A stretch of 64,000 nt of DNA from Pseudomonadota bacterium (GCA_020161215.1 JAIUOM010000003.1:1-64000); one strand, 5' to 3'. Shown: positions 8,371 to 17,955, numbered from the stretch's first letter. Made by a program: numbers and translations. The notes: generated by a model from the letters alone, not told the origin.

Positions 8371-10044
8371 ATGTCCGAGCGCGTTTGGCTGTCCAGCTAC
8401 CCGCAAGGTGTCCCCGCCGACATCGATTCGTCCAAATACCCGTCGCTGGTGGCGCTGCTGGAGGAGAGCTTCAAGAAGTTCGCCGACCGCACCGCCTACG
8501 TCTTCATGGGCAAGGAGGTGTCGTTCGCCGAAATCGACACGCAGAGCCAGGCGCTGGCCGCCTACCTGCAGAGCCTGGGCCTGGCGCGCGGCGACCGCGT
8601 GGCCATCATGATGCCCAACGTGCCGCAGTACCCGGTGGCGGTGGCGGCCATCCTGCGCGCCGGCTACGTGGTGGTCAACGTCAACCCGCTGTACACCGCG
8701 CGTGAGCTGGAGCACCAGCTCAAGGATTCCGGCGCCAAGGCCATCGTCATCATCGAGAACTTCGCCGCCACGCTGCAAAAGTGCATTGCCGCCACCCCGG
8801 TCAAGCACGTGGTGCTGGCCACCATGGGCGACCGGCTGGGCTTCTTGAAAGGCATGCTGGTCAACTACGTGGTGCGCAAGGTCAAGAAGCTGGTGCCCGA
8901 GTTCAGCCTGCCCGGCGCGGTGCGCTTCAACGACGCGCTGGCGCGCGGCGAGCGCGCCAATTTCAGCGCCCCCAACCTGGGCCCGGACGACATCGCCGTG
9001 CTGCAGTACACCGGCGGCACCACCGGCGTGTCCAAGGGCGCCATGCTGCTGCACAGCAACCTGATCGCCAACGTGCTGCAGTCCGAGGCCTGGAACGCCC
9101 CGGCGATGCAGAAAATTCCCGCCGGCGAGCAGTCCACCAGCGTGTGCGCGCTGCCGCTGTACCACATCTTCGCCTTCACGGTGAACATGATGCTGTCGGC
9201 GCGCACCGGCGGCAAGGTGATCCTGATCCCCAACCCGCGCGATCTGCCGGCCGTGCTGAAAGACCTGGCCAAGCAGCCCTTCCACAGCTTCCCGGCCGTC
9301 AACACCTTGTTCAACGGCCTGGCCAACCACCCCGACTTCAACTCGGTGGACTGGAGCCACCTGAAGGTGTCGCTGGGCGGCGGCATGGCCGTGCAAGGCG
9401 CGGTGGCCAAGCTGTGGCTGGAAAAAACCGGCTGCCCGGTGTGCGAGGGCTACGGCCTGTCCGAGACCAGCCCCTCGGCCACCTGCAACCCGGTGACGTC
9501 CAAGGAATTCACCGGCACCATCGGCGTGCCGATTCCCAGCACCTACATCAAGATCCTGGACGACAACGGCGCCGAGGTGCCGGTGGGCCAGCCGGGCGAG
9601 ATCGCCCTGAAGGGCCCGCAGGTGATGGCCGGCTACTGGCAGCGCCCGGACGAGACGGCCAAGGTCATGACCGCCGACGGCTACTTCAAGACCGGCGACA
9701 TCGGCGTGATGGACGAGCGCGGCTACACCAAGATCGTGGACCGCAAGAAGGACATGATCCTGGTCAGCGGCTTCAACGTCTACCCGAACGAAATCGAGGA
9801 CGTGATCGCCTCCATGCCCGGCGTGCTGGAAGTGGCCGCCGTCGGCGTGCCGGACGACAAGACCGGCGAGGCCATCAAGCTGGTGCTGGTCAAGAAAGAC
9901 CCGGCTCTCACCGAGGAAGCCGTGCGCGCCTACAGCCGCGAGAACCTCACCGGTTACAAGCAGCCCCGGGTCATCGAGTTCCGCACCGAGCTGCCCAAGA
10001 CCCCGGTCGGCAAGGTGCTGCGGCGCGAGCTGCGGGATAAATGA
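8371..10044 (+). CDS. fadD: Long-chain fatty acid--CoA ligase, FadD type
   Basis: A 557-residue AMP-forming acyl-CoA synthetase of the FadD group, which activates fatty acids to acyl-CoA at the inner membrane for beta-oxidation. Start MSERVWLSSYP, with a CAGGAG ribosome site 10 bp upstream. Seen are the adenylation motif YTGGTTGVSKGAML, the acyl-site region GYGLSETSPSATCNPV, FKTGDIGVMDERGY, DRKKDMILVSGFNVYPNEIE, and the C-terminal catalytic lysine region PKTPVGKVLRREL. Length is normal for FadD (~560). Confidence 0.93.
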   Translation: MSERVWLSSYPQGVPADIDSSKYPSLVALLEESFKKFADRTAYVFMGKEVSFAEIDTQSQALAAYLQSLGLARGDRVAIMMPNVPQYPVAVAAILRAGYVVVNVNPLYTARELEHQLKDSGAKAIVIIENFAATLQKCIAATPVKHVVLATMGDRLGFLKGMLVNYVVRKVKKLVPEFSLPGAVRFNDALARGERANFSAPNLGPDDIAVLQYTGGTTGVSKGAMLLHSNLIANVLQSEAWNAPAMQKIPAGEQSTSVCALPLYHIFAFTVNMMLSARTGGKVILIPNPRDLPAVLKDLAKQPFHSFPAVNTLFNGLANHPDFNSVDWSHLKVSLGGGMAVQGAVAKLWLEKTGCPVCEGYGLSETSPSATCNPVTSKEFTGTIGVPIPSTYIKILDDNGAEVPVGQPGEIALKGPQVMAGYWQRPDETAKVMTADGYFKTGDIGVMDERGYTKIVDRKKDMILVSGFNVYPNEIEDVIASMPGVLEVAAVGVPDDKTGEAIKLVLVKKDPALTEEAVRAYSRENLTGYKQPRVIEFRTELPKTPVGKVLRRELRDK

Positions 10045-10045
10045 C

Positions 10046-10185
10046 GTCCCCCCCGAAGCGCCTGCGGCGCCTCCCCCCGAGGGGGCGGGCCGGCCGGCCG
10101 CTTCGGGGCGGCCGTGCGCGGCGGCCCCTGGACGGGCCTGCTCCGCGGCCCACTGAGAGTGGCCCGGGGGTGGCGTGCCACGCCG
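10046..10185. repeat. Family B GC-rich intergenic repeat, copy 1
   Basis: The whole 154 bp gap between the ligase and the nucleosidase genes is a GC-rich, partly palindromic element: GCGCCTGCGGCGCC, CCCCCCGAGGGGGC, then GGCCTGCTCCGCGGCC. The same landmarks recur after the ExbB gene (17296-17440). I associate this kind of element with Comamonadaceae intergenic regions; no function is visible. Confidence 0.6.
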
Positions 10186-10198
10186 GTGAAAGACTGAC

Positions 10199-10969
10199 AT
10201 GACCCAGGTGCCACGCACCGGCATCATCAGCGCCCTGCGCCAGGAGCTGGACGCGGTGCTGGCGGACCTGCCGGACGAGCAGCGTCAACGGGCCGGCGGG
10301 CGCGACTTCTGGGTCGGTCACTGGCACGGGCACGAGGTGGTGGCGGTGCTTTCGCGCGTCGGCAAGGTGGCGGCGGCCACCACCGCCACCACCTTGATCG
10401 AGCGCTTTGGCGTGGACCGCATCCTGTTCACCGGCGTGGCCGGCGGCCTGGCCGAGGGCGCGCGGGTGGGCGACGTGGTGGTGGCGCGCAGCTTTTTGCA
10501 GCACGACATGGACGGCTCGCCGCTGTTTCCGCGCTTCGAGGTGCCGCTGTACGGCAAGGCGCGCTTTGCCACCGACACCGCCTTGTCCGACGCGCTGGCG
10601 GCGGCGGCCGGCGCGGTGCTGGCCGATGCCGAGACGGCCCTGGGCGCCGACGCCGTGGCCGAATTCAACCTGCGGGCGCCGCGCCTGCACCAGGGCCTGA
10701 TCGTCAGCGGCGACCGTTTCATCGCCACCAGCGCCGACGGCGCCACCTTGCGCGGCGCCATGCCCGACGCGCTGGCGGTGGAAATGGAAGGCGCCGCCGT
10801 GGCCCAGGTCTGCGACGACTACGGCCTGCCCTTCGCCGCGCTGCGCACCCTCTCGGACCGCGCCGACGACGACGCCTCGGTCGATTTCATGCGTTTCATC
10901 GAGCGCGTGGCCAGCCGCTACAGCGCCGCCATCCTGGATCGGCACTTTCGATTACTCCCAAAAACATAG
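10199..10969 (+). CDS. mtnN: 5'-methylthioadenosine/S-adenosylhomocysteine nucleosidase
   Basis: A 256-residue PNP/UDP phosphorylase-fold protein of the MTA/SAH nucleosidase family, which cleaves adenine from methylthioadenosine and S-adenosylhomocysteine. Seen: N-terminal TGIISALRQELDAVL, the glycine motif FTGVAGGL, the ribose-binding VEMEGAAVAQVC and the catalytic aspartate region LRTLSDRADDDASVDF. The last residues (RLLPKT) and the TAG stop are coded by a family A repeat. Substrate preference (MTA, SAH or a futalosine-like compound) is not certain. Confidence 0.88.
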   Translation: MTQVPRTGIISALRQELDAVLADLPDEQRQRAGGRDFWVGHWHGHEVVAVLSRVGKVAAATTATTLIERFGVDRILFTGVAGGLAEGARVGDVVVARSFLQHDMDGSPLFPRFEVPLYGKARFATDTALSDALAAAAGAVLADAETALGADAVAEFNLRAPRLHQGLIVSGDRFIATSADGATLRGAMPDALAVEMEGAAVAQVCDDYGLPFAALRTLSDRADDDASVDFMRFIERVASRYSAAILDRHFRLLPKT

Positions 10970-11008
10970 CTGTTCTGGCAATATCCGCGCCGGCCAAGCC
11001 GTCAAAAT
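10945..11008 (+). repeat. Family A palindromic repeat, copy 2 (supplies the mtnN stop)
   Basis: Landmarks CATAGCTG and GCGCCGGCCAAGCC. The TAG inside CATAGCTG (10967-10969) is the in-frame stop of the nucleosidase gene, so the element truncated or redefined that protein's C-terminus. Confidence 0.72.
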
Positions 11009-11054
11009 TCATCCAATCGCCACGGAACAGAACCATCCAGCAATCGCCGCGAAC

Positions 11055-11118
11055 GAGGTCTCCCCGGTCGCTGGCGATGCCCCCTTGAGGGGCAGGCGCG
11101 CCAGCGCCATGGGGCTGG
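11055..11118. repeat. GC-rich palindromic sequence downstream of corA
   Basis: GATGCCCCCTTGAGGGGCA and GGCGCGCCAGCGCC occur just after the corA stop. They look like the intergenic palindromes of family B but match it only partly. A weak terminator role is possible; no T tract is present. Confidence 0.4.
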
Positions 11119-12105
11119 TCACTTCAACCAGCCACGCCGGCGGAAGTACCACATCGGCACCAGGGCGCTGGCCACCATCAGCCCCAGCGCCCAGGCGTAG
11201 CCGTACTGCCACTGCAGCTCGGGCATGAAGTGAAAGTTCATGCCGTACAGGCTGGCCACCAGCGTCGGCGGCAGCAGGGCCACGCTGGCCACCGAGAACA
11301 GTTTGATGATCTTGTTCTGGTTGATGTTGATGAAACCGACGGTGGCGTCCATCAGGAAGTTGATCTTGTCGAACAGGAAGGTGGTGTGGCTGTCCAGCGA
11401 GTCGATGTCGCGCAGGATCTGGCGCGCCTCCTCGAACTGCTCGGCGTCCAGCATCTTGCTGCGCATCAGAAAGCTCACCGCGCGCCGCGTGTCCATCACG
11501 TTGCGGCGGATGCGGCCGTTCATGTCTTCCTGGCGCGCGATGGTGGCCAGCACCTCGCCGGCCACCTCGTCGCCGACGTCGCCCTCCAGCACCTGCTTGC
11601 TGGCCGCCTCCAGTTCGTCGTAGATCTCCTCCAACGCGTCGGCGCAGTACTCGGCGTCGGCGTCCAGCAGCTTCAGCAGCACCTCCTTGGCGTCGGCCAG
11701 CAGGCCGGGCAGGCGGCGCGCGCGCATGCGCAGCAGGCGAAAGGCCGGCACCGTCTCGTCGTGGATCGAGAACAGCACGCCGTGGCTGCGCAGCTGCGGG
11801 TTCATCTGGTTCAGGATGAAGGCCACGCGCACCTGGCGCGGATCATCCGGGTCGGCCACCAGGAAGTCGCTGCGGATGTGCAGCTCACCGTTGTCTTCCT
11901 CGTAGAAGCGGGCCGATTCCTCGATGTCCTCGTCGATCGCGTCCTCGGGGATCGACAGGCCGTAGTACTGCTTGACCCAGCGTTTTTCCTCTGGCGTGGG
12001 CTCTTCCAGATCCACCCAGATGGGGCGGAACCGCGACAGCTCCTCCAGCGATTCGATTTCTTCCTGAAACAGCCGTCCGTTGGACAGCGTGAAGACGTTG
12101 AGCAT
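11119..12105 (-). CDS. corA: Magnesium/cobalt transporter CorA
   Basis: A 328-residue CorA: a large acidic cytoplasmic N-terminal domain, a long helix, then two membrane segments at the C-terminus with the signature YGMNFHFMPEL between them. By family it is a pentameric inner-membrane Mg2+ channel that also carries Co2+ and Ni2+. Length and the basic tail RRRGWLK are normal. It stands alone, divergent from hpf. Confidence 0.95.
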   Translation of the reverse strand: MLNVFTLSNGRLFQEEIESLEELSRFRPIWVDLEEPTPEEKRWVKQYYGLSIPEDAIDEDIEESARFYEEDNGELHIRSDFLVADPDDPRQVRVAFILNQMNPQLRSHGVLFSIHDETVPAFRLLRMRARRLPGLLADAKEVLLKLLDADAEYCADALEEIYDELEAASKQVLEGDVGDEVAGEVLATIARQEDMNGRIRRNVMDTRRAVSFLMRSKMLDAEQFEEARQILRDIDSLDSHTTFLFDKINFLMDATVGFININQNKIIKLFSVASVALLPPTLVASLYGMNFHFMPELQWQYGYAWALGLMVASALVPMWYFRRRGWLK

Positions 12106-12477
12106 GACAACACTCCCTGGCTGGGCGGGTGAGTGGCGGCGCTTGGGGCGAAAAATTGGCTTTCGGCCCCCCGCGCGCCGGCACTGGCAGGGAGGCGAAA
12201 GCTATCGACTCGGGACGGTTTCCAAGGCGGGCTTTCAGTGCAAGGTCAGAAGCGGCGCATTATGTCATCGCCTGCCGCAAAACGGGCATTCCCGGTGCTT
12301 TGCCGCCAATGCCCCGCAGGCGCGACCAGGGAATCGGCGCCGGGATTGCGTTCGGCCTCGAACCGGCGCATAGTCATCTTGCATGCCAGCGCGTCGGCCA
12401 GGGTGCCGGGCGCGGCGTTCCTGCCGTCCGGGCGGCCTTGCCCAGGCGGCTGTTCACTGCCAAGAAGGAGGCACTTT
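12106..12477. other. Non-coding gap between corA and hpf
   Basis: 372 bp between divergent genes. Frames here have no recognisable product and no family A or B repeat is evident. It must hold promoters for corA and hpf, but I cannot assign hexamers with confidence. In related genomes rpoN usually precedes hpf; there is no trace of rpoN here. Confidence 0.5.
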
Positions 12478-12807
12478 ATGAACTTGACGATCAGCGGACA
12501 CCACCTCGAAGTCACCCCTGCCCTGCGCAGCTACGTGACCACCAAGCTGGACCGGATTACCCGGCACTTTGATCAGGTCGTGGACGTGAAGGTGTTGCTC
12601 TCGGTCGAGAACCAAAAGGAGAAGGACAAGCGCCAGCGCGCCGAGTGCCGCATCGGGGTCAAGGGCAGCGACCTGTTTGCCGAAAGCAGCCACGAGGATT
12701 TGTACGCCGCCGTGGACGAGCTGGTGGACAAGCTGGACCGTCAGGTGGTGCGCCACAAGGACAAGCTGCAGTCGCACGACCGCACCGCCAGCAAGCACCT
12801 GATGTAG
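12478..12807 (+). CDS. hpf: Ribosome hibernation-promoting factor, short form
   Basis: A 109-residue HPF/YfiA-family protein that binds the 30S decoding centre and promotes 100S dimers in stationary phase. Start [20 protein letters not shown] follows a strong ribosome site (AAGAAGGAGG). It has the beta-alpha-beta fold region with the basic stretch [11 protein letters not shown] and the [19 protein letters not shown] helix. There is no long C-terminal dimerisation domain, so it is the short gammaproteobacterial/betaproteobacterial type. It is followed by ptsN and hprK, the usual order. Confidence 0.95.
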   Translation: MNLTISGHHLEVTPALRSYVTTKLDRITRHFDQVVDVKVLLSVENQKEKDKRQRAECRIGVKGSDLFAESSHEDLYAAVDELVDKLDRQVVRHKDKLQSHDRTASKHLM

Positions 12808-12863
12808 CATCCGCACCACCAAAGTTGCAAAATCACACGGCTAGCGCGTAGACTTTTGCACCC

Positions 12864-12897
12864 AAGCCGCCCCGCGCATCCGGGCGGCTTTATTTTT
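12864..12897 (+). terminator. Rho-independent terminator after hpf
   Basis: A 9 bp stem AAGCCGCCC/GGGCGGCTT (12864-12872 with 12882-12890) is followed by TATTTTT, 57 bp past the hpf stop. It separates hpf from ptsN transcription at least in part. Confidence 0.85.
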
Positions 12898-13007
12898 ATG
12901 CTTCTACTGCTGTCCGCCTGTCCTGGCCTATCGCGCCGATGCTTGCCGGTGAGGCCTCCTTTGGCCCGCCGGTCTGGCGTCGGAGCATAATCCGCCACTT
13001 GAGCGCC

Positions 13008-13475
13008 ATGAATCGTCTTGCATCCATCCTCCCCGAGTCGCAGGTCCTGGTCGGCGTCGATGCCACCAGCAAGAAGCGCGCCTTCGAAGAAGCCGGCCTT
13101 CTGTTCGAGAACCTGCATGGCCTGTCGCGCGCCCTGATCACCGACAGCCTGTTCGCGCGCGAACGCCTGGGCTCCACCGGCCTGGGGCACGGCGTGGCCA
13201 TTCCGCACGGACGCATCAAGGGCCTGAAGTCGCCCATGGCGGCGGTGCTGCAGCTGGCCCAGCCGATCGGTTTCGACGCTCCGGACGAGCAACCCGTCGG
13301 GCTGCTGATCTTCTTGCTGGTACCCGAGGCGGCGACGCAAAAGCACCTGGAGATCCTCTCCGAGATCGCCGAGCTGCTGAGCGACGCCACCTTGCGCGAG
13401 CGGATCAAGAACGCCGCCTCCGCCGAGGAGCTGCACGGCCTGATCGCGCACTGGCAGTCGGCGCAACCCGCCTAA
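13008..13475 (+). CDS. ptsN: PTS IIA-like nitrogen regulatory protein PtsN (EIIA-Ntr)
   Basis: A 155-residue EIIA domain of the fructose/mannitol type used by the regulatory nitrogen PTS. The phosphorylation-site region [15 protein letters not shown] is intact, with the active histidine in IPHGR. By family its phosphorylation state controls K+ transport, sigma-54-related functions and other targets. ATG 13008 gives [14 protein letters not shown], matching family N-termini; it lies 64 bp before hprK. Confidence 0.94.
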   Translation: MNRLASILPESQVLVGVDATSKKRAFEEAGLLFENLHGLSRALITDSLFARERLGSTGLGHGVAIPHGRIKGLKSPMAAVLQLAQPIGFDAPDEQPVGLLIFLLVPEAATQKHLEILSEIAELLSDATLRERIKNAASAEELHGLIAHWQSAQPA

Positions 13476-13539
13476 CCCCCGATCCGGCGGCGTCGCCGCA
13501 CCGCGCGCGCCACGGGCACCGATCCTCGCCCCGCCTGCC

Positions 13540-14499
13540 ATGAAACCTTCCGCCATCAGCGCCGACGTTCTGTTCGAGGATCACCGCGCCAGCCTGCGCT
13601 GGCAGTGGGTGGCCGGCCTGGGGGCGTCCGAGCGGCGCTTCGACGAGGTGGCCATTCGCGCCGCCCGCTCCGGCGCCGACCTGGTCGGCTACCTGAACTA
13701 CATCCACCCCTACCGCCTGCAGATCCTGGGCGAGCGCGAGGTGGCCTACCTCTCCAACGCCTCGACCGAGGACTGCGCGCGCCGCATCTCGCGCATCGTC
13801 ACGCTGGAGCCGCCGGTGCTGGTGCTGTGCGACGGCCAGAGCGCGCCGCCGGCCCTGGTCTCGATGTGCGAACGCGCGCAGATCCCGATGTTCGCCACGC
13901 ACGAGTCGGCGGCCTTCGTGATCGACGTGCTGCGCACCTACCTGTCCAAGCACTTCGCCGACCGCACCACCATGCACGGCGTGTTCATGGACATCCTGGG
14001 TTTGGGCGTGCTGATCACCGGCGAATCCGGCCTGGGCAAGAGCGAGCTGGGGCTGGAGCTGATCTCGCGCGGCAACGGCCTGGTGGCCGACGACGCGGTC
14101 GATCTATTCCGCATCAACCAGACCACCATCGAGGGCCGCTGCCCCGAGCTGCTGCAGAACCTGCTGGAAGTGCGCGGCATCGGCCTGCTCGACATCCGCG
14201 CCATCTTTGGCGAAACCGCCGTGCGCCGCCGCATGCGCCTGCGCCTGATCGTGCACCTGGTGCGGCGCGAGACCATGGAGCGCGACCATGAGCGCCTGCC
14301 CTACGAGCCGCTCACCCAGGAAGTGCTGGGCGTGCCGATCCAGAAGGTGATCGTGCAGGTGGTGGCGGGCCGCAACATCGCCGTGCTGGTCGAGGCCGCG
14401 GTGCGCAACCACATCCTGCAATTGCGCGGCATCGACACCTACCAGGAATTCGTCGAGCGGCACCGCCGCGCCATGGAACAGGGCGACGCGGGCCTCTGA
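13540..14499 (+). CDS. hprK: HPr kinase/phosphorylase
   Basis: A 319-residue bifunctional enzyme that phosphorylates or dephosphorylates HPr on serine. Seen: the N-terminal HprK_N domain, then the P-loop [15 protein letters not shown] (about residues 160-175) and the signature [17 protein letters not shown]. In betaproteobacteria without sugar PTS it is thought to tune the nitrogen PTS, consistent with its place after ptsN. The 167 bp palindrome begins 10 bp after its stop. Confidence 0.95.
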   Translation: MKPSAISADVLFEDHRASLRWQWVAGLGASERRFDEVAIRAARSGADLVGYLNYIHPYRLQILGEREVAYLSNASTEDCARRISRIVTLEPPVLVLCDGQSAPPALVSMCERAQIPMFATHESAAFVIDVLRTYLSKHFADRTTMHGVFMDILGLGVLITGESGLGKSELGLELISRGNGLVADDAVDLFRINQTTIEGRCPELLQNLLEVRGIGLLDIRAIFGETAVRRRMRLRLIVHLVRRETMERDHERLPYEPLTQEVLGVPIQKVIVQVVAGRNIAVLVEAAVRNHILQLRGIDTYQEFVERHRRAMEQGDAGL

Positions 14500-14509
14500 G
14501 GCCCGCCGG

Positions 14510-14676
14510 CTAGTACTGCAACCCGGAAGTAGAGGAACGCAATGAAATCGATGGATTCGTGCGCAGGGCAAGGCGCAAACCGCAGCCATAGCCATCGCTA
14601 TGGCGAGGATTTGCAACGCCGCCATGCGTGCGAAGGCACGATTTCATGTTTCGATACTTCGGGGTTGCAGTACTAG
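14510..14676. mobile_element. 167 bp full-length palindrome (MITE-like or structured RNA element)
   Basis: The ends are inverted repeats of 22 bp with one mismatch, beginning CTAGTACTGCAACCC on both strands. Symmetry continues inward (ATGAAATC with GATTTCAT) to a perfect tip GCCATAGC-CATC-GCTATGGC (14585-14604) at the exact centre. The whole element can therefore fold into one long hairpin. Its right end supplies the TAG stop of fur. It has no coding capacity. Terminal inverted repeats next to a TA dinucleotide on both sides suit a miniature transposon moved by a TA-targeting transposase, but this is inference. Confidence 0.75.
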
Positions 14677-15131
14677 GCCAGTCGGCGCGCGGGCACCGGC
14701 GTGCCGCTGGCCCGATGCGGGCAGTTGGCCCGGGTGCAGTGGGCGTACAGGCTGAGCGCGTGATCGACGATGTCGAAGCCCTTGGCCTTGGCCACGGCGT
14801 GCTGGCGCTTCTCGATTTCGGGGTCGAAAAACTCCTCGACATGGCCGCAGTCCAGGCACACCAGGTGGTCGTGGTGCTGCTCGTCGCGCAGCTCGTAGAC
14901 CGCCTTGCCGGCCTCGAAATGGTTGCGGCTGAGGATGCCGGCCTGCTCGAACTGGGTCAGCACCCGGTACACCGTGGCCAGGCCGATGTCGGACTGCTCG
15001 GCCAGCAGCAGGCGGTAGACGTCCTCGGCCGTCATGTGACGCATCTCGGCGCGCTGGAAGATCTCCAGAATCTTCAGCCGGGGCAGCGTGGCCTTCAGGC
15101 CGGTGCTCTTGAGTTCGTCGATGGTGTCCAT
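14673..15131 (-). CDS. fur: Ferric uptake regulator Fur
   Basis: A 152-residue Fur: N-terminal winged helix ([50 protein letters not shown]) and the C-terminal metal-binding and dimer domain with [17 protein letters not shown] second cysteine pair appears as CTRANCPH near the end. It represses iron-uptake genes when bound to Fe2+. Its last codon and stop overlap the MITE-like palindrome. Divergent from bamE by 80 bp, the usual arrangement in this group. Confidence 0.96.
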   Translation of the reverse strand: MDTIDELKSTGLKATLPRLKILEIFQRAEMRHMTAEDVYRLLLAEQSDIGLATVYRVLTQFEQAGILSRNHFEAGKAVYELRDEQHHDHLVCLDCGHVEEFFDPEIEKRQHAVAKAKGFDIVDHALSLYAHCTRANCPHRASGTPVPARRLA

Positions 15132-15211
15132 GGGGCAATCGGCAGGCCGGCGCGCCGGGTGAAGGGCGCCGCTACAATGGCCGGCCACGTATTGTGCATG
15201 AGCAGGGAACC

Positions 15212-15772
15212 ATGATCGCCCCCCCCCGAACCCATGCCCGCATCCGCTGCCGGGTCATGTTGGCCGCTCTGGCGGCCAGTCTGAGCGCCTGCGCCACCTT
15301 CGATGAGGGCACGCGCAGCATGGCCGACGCGATCACCCTCTACAAGCCCGAGGTGGTGCAAGGCAACTTCGTCTCCAAGGAGCAGGTCGAGGCGCTGCAG
15401 CCCGGCATGACGCGGCTGCAGACGCGCGACCTGCTGGGCACCCCGCTGCTCACCAGCCTGTTCCACGCCGACCGCTGGGACTACGTGTTCACGCTCCGGC
15501 GCCAGGGCGTCGAGCCGCAGCACTACCGCCTGACGCTGTACTTCAAGGGCGACGCCCTGGAGCGCTTCGAGGGCGACGACATGCCCAGCGAGGCCGAGTT
15601 CGTGCGCCGCATCAGCCGCGACCGCAAGATCAAGATCCCGGTGATGGAAGCCACCGAGGAGCAGCTGGCCAAGTACCACCCCAGCGCCGTGCCCACCGAT
15701 CCGGCGGCCAAGGCCGCCGACACCCCCGCCCCGGCCACGCGCAGCTACCCGCCGCTGGAGACCTCCCGCTGA
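15212..15772 (+). CDS. bamE: Outer membrane protein assembly factor BamE (SmpA/OmlA lipoprotein)
   Basis: A 186-residue lipoprotein of the BAM complex that inserts beta-barrel proteins in the outer membrane. The lipobox ends LAASLSAC; the conserved core shows [20 protein letters not shown] and [15 protein letters not shown], then [12 protein letters not shown] Pro/Ala-rich tail extends beyond the core. A -10-like TACAAT lies at 15173-15178. The ATG at 15194 is an alternative start, but 15212 gives a better signal peptide length. Confidence 0.93.
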   Translation: MIAPPRTHARIRCRVMLAALAASLSACATFDEGTRSMADAITLYKPEVVQGNFVSKEQVEALQPGMTRLQTRDLLGTPLLTSLFHADRWDYVFTLRRQGVEPQHYRLTLYFKGDALERFEGDDMPSEAEFVRRISRDRKIKIPVMEATEEQLAKYHPSAVPTDPAAKAADTPAPATRSYPPLETSR

Positions 15773-15833
15773 CCGCCGCGCGCCGGCCCCCGGGCCCGCC
15801 CGGGCCGCCGGTGAGCCGCCCGACCGCCTTGCC

Positions 15834-16652
15834 ATGACCGCTTCCCCCTCTTCCCACCGCGTGGCCGTCGCCGGCGCGACCGGCCGCATGGGCCAGATGC
15901 TGATCGAGGCCTTGCGCGCCTCGGGCGATTGCCAGCTCAGCGGCGCGCTCGACCGCGCCGACAGCCCGGCCCTGGGCCAGGACGCCGGCGCCGGCATCGG
16001 CCAGGCCACCGGTGTCTCGGTCACCGCCGACCTGGACGCCGGCCTGCGCGGCGCCCAGGTGCTGATCGACTTCACCCGGCCCGAGGCCACCCTGGCGCAC
16101 CTGGCGGCCTGCCGGCGCCACGGCGTGGCCCTGGTGATCGGCACCACCGGCTTTTCCGAGGCCGGCAAGGCCGAGATCCGCGCCGCCGCCGAGGACATCG
16201 CCATCGTCATGGCGCCCAACATGAGCGTGGGCGTCAACGTCACCTTCAAGCTGCTGGAGATGGCCGCCAAGGCCTTGTCCACCGGCTACGACATCGAGGT
16301 CATCGAGGCCCACCACCGCCACAAGGTCGACGCCCCCAGCGGCACCGCGCTGAAGATGGGCGAGGTGCTGGCGGAGGCGCTGGGCCGCGACCTGAAGGAC
16401 TGCGCCGTCTACGAGCGCCACGGCCACACCGGCGAGCGCGACCCGTCCAGCATCGGTTTTGCCACCATCCGCGGCGGCGACATCGTGGGCGAGCACACCG
16501 TGCTGTTCGCCGGCACCGGCGAGCGCATCGAGATCAGCCACAAATCCTCCAGCCGCGCCGGCTACGCCCAGGGCAGCCTGCGCGCCGTGCGTTTCCTGGC
16601 CGGCCGGCCGCCGGGGCTGTACGACATGGCCGACGTGCTGGGCTTGCGCTGA
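15834..16652 (+). CDS. dapB: 4-hydroxy-tetrahydrodipicolinate reductase
   Basis: A 272-residue DapB of the lysine/diaminopimelate pathway. The N-terminal NAD(P) motif [12 protein letters not shown] and the catalytic signature [20 protein letters not shown] are intact, with the usual C-terminal [17 protein letters not shown]. It follows bamE by 61 bp and precedes the ExbB gene by 9 bp on the same strand. Confidence 0.96.
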   Translation: MTASPSSHRVAVAGATGRMGQMLIEALRASGDCQLSGALDRADSPALGQDAGAGIGQATGVSVTADLDAGLRGAQVLIDFTRPEATLAHLAACRRHGVALVIGTTGFSEAGKAEIRAAAEDIAIVMAPNMSVGVNVTFKLLEMAAKALSTGYDIEVIEAHHRHKVDAPSGTALKMGEVLAEALGRDLKDCAVYERHGHTGERDPSSIGFATIRGGDIVGEHTVLFAGTGERIEISHKSSSRAGYAQGSLRAVRFLAGRPPGLYDMADVLGLR

Positions 16653-16661
16653 GGCCACCCC

Positions 16662-17294
16662 ATGAACCTGCAGCAGGTCTTCTCCCAAAGCGATCTGGTC
16701 GGCCAGGCGGTGGCCCTGCTGCTGCTGGCCATGTCCATCGCCAGCTGGGTGGTGATTCTCTGGAAAGCCTGGGTGCTGCGCCGCGCCGGCGCCGATGTGG
16801 CGCGCGGCGTGGCCGCGTTCTGGCAGGCGCCCAACCTGGAAGACGCCGCCACCCAGGTCGGCGCCTTCGACCGCGACGGCCTGGTGCTGCCGCTGATCCA
16901 GGCCACCCAGGCGCCCGATGGGGGCACGCTGGCGGCGGCCGGTGAGCGCACCCAGCAGCTCACGCGCACCCTGCGCGACGCGCTGCACGCCATCATGGGC
17001 CGGCTGCAGTTCGGCCAGGTGCTGTTGGCCACCATCGGCTCGACGGCGCCCTTTGTCGGGCTGCTGGGCACGGTGTGGGGCATCTACCACGCGCTCACCG
17101 GCATCGCCGGCTCGGGCCAGATTTCCATCGAACGCGTCGCCGGCCCGGTGGGCGAGGCCCTGATCATGACCGCCGCCGGCCTGGCCGTGGCCATTCCCGC
17201 CGTGCTGGCCTACAACTGGTTCGGCCGCGTCATCGGGCGCGTCGAGGCCGAGCTGGAAGGCTTTGCACGCGATTTGCGGGAATTGATGAAGTGA
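16662..17294 (+). CDS. exbB: MotA/TolQ/ExbB proton channel family protein
   Basis: A 210-residue inner-membrane protein with one N-terminal and two C-terminal membrane helices and the motif GSTAPFVGLLGTVWGIYHA typical of TolQ/ExbB. With the ExbD/TolR protein coded next it should form a proton-driven motor that energises TonB-dependent outer-membrane receptors or the Tol system. No tonB or tolA lies beside it, so the choice of ExbB over TolQ rests on overall resemblance. Confidence 0.88.
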   Translation: MNLQQVFSQSDLVGQAVALLLLAMSIASWVVILWKAWVLRRAGADVARGVAAFWQAPNLEDAATQVGAFDRDGLVLPLIQATQAPDGGTLAAAGERTQQLTRTLRDALHAIMGRLQFGQVLLATIGSTAPFVGLLGTVWGIYHALTGIAGSGQISIERVAGPVGEALIMTAAGLAVAIPAVLAYNWFGRVIGRVEAELEGFARDLRELMK

Positions 17295-17295
17295 C

Positions 17296-17440
17296 CCCCC
17301 TGAGTCGCTGCGCGCCTTCCCCCCTGGCAGGGGAGACAACGCCAGAGGCCGGTACAAGCCCGGCCACGGCGTTCGCTGAGCTGGCCTGCTCCGCGGCCAT
17401 CGGTTCGGCGTCTTCGGTTCGCGCCATGGCAAGGCGTGGG
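17296..17440. repeat. Family B GC-rich intergenic repeat, copy 2
   Basis: It fills the 157 bp gap between the ExbB and ExbD genes. Landmarks shared with copy 1: a C-run, GCGCGCCTTCCCCCC, GGGG, and GGCCTGCTCCGCGGCC. It separates two genes whose products act together and whose stoichiometry matters. Confidence 0.6.
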
Positions 17441-17451
17441 GGCCGGTAGCC

Positions 17452-17883
<432 letters not shown>

Positions 17884-17890
17884 ACCCATG

Positions 17891-17955
17891 ATTTTTGGCT
17901 GTTTTTAGCCCTTGGCCGGCGTGGATACTTCCACGACAGCTATCAAAATTAAAGC
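17891..17955 (-). repeat. Family A palindromic repeat, copy 3
   Basis: In minus orientation it shows TTTGATAGCTGTCG and CCACGCCGGCCAAGGGC, ending in an A-rich tail. The inner GTGGA/TCCAC pair makes a small stem. It lies between exbD and leuS. Confidence 0.78.

Noticed and set aside
8371..10044. The acyl-CoA ligase as a long-chain enzyme of the 600-residue Faa type like the one at 57165-58976
   Set aside because: Motif spacing and length (557) fit FadD better; the two ligases belong to different subgroups.
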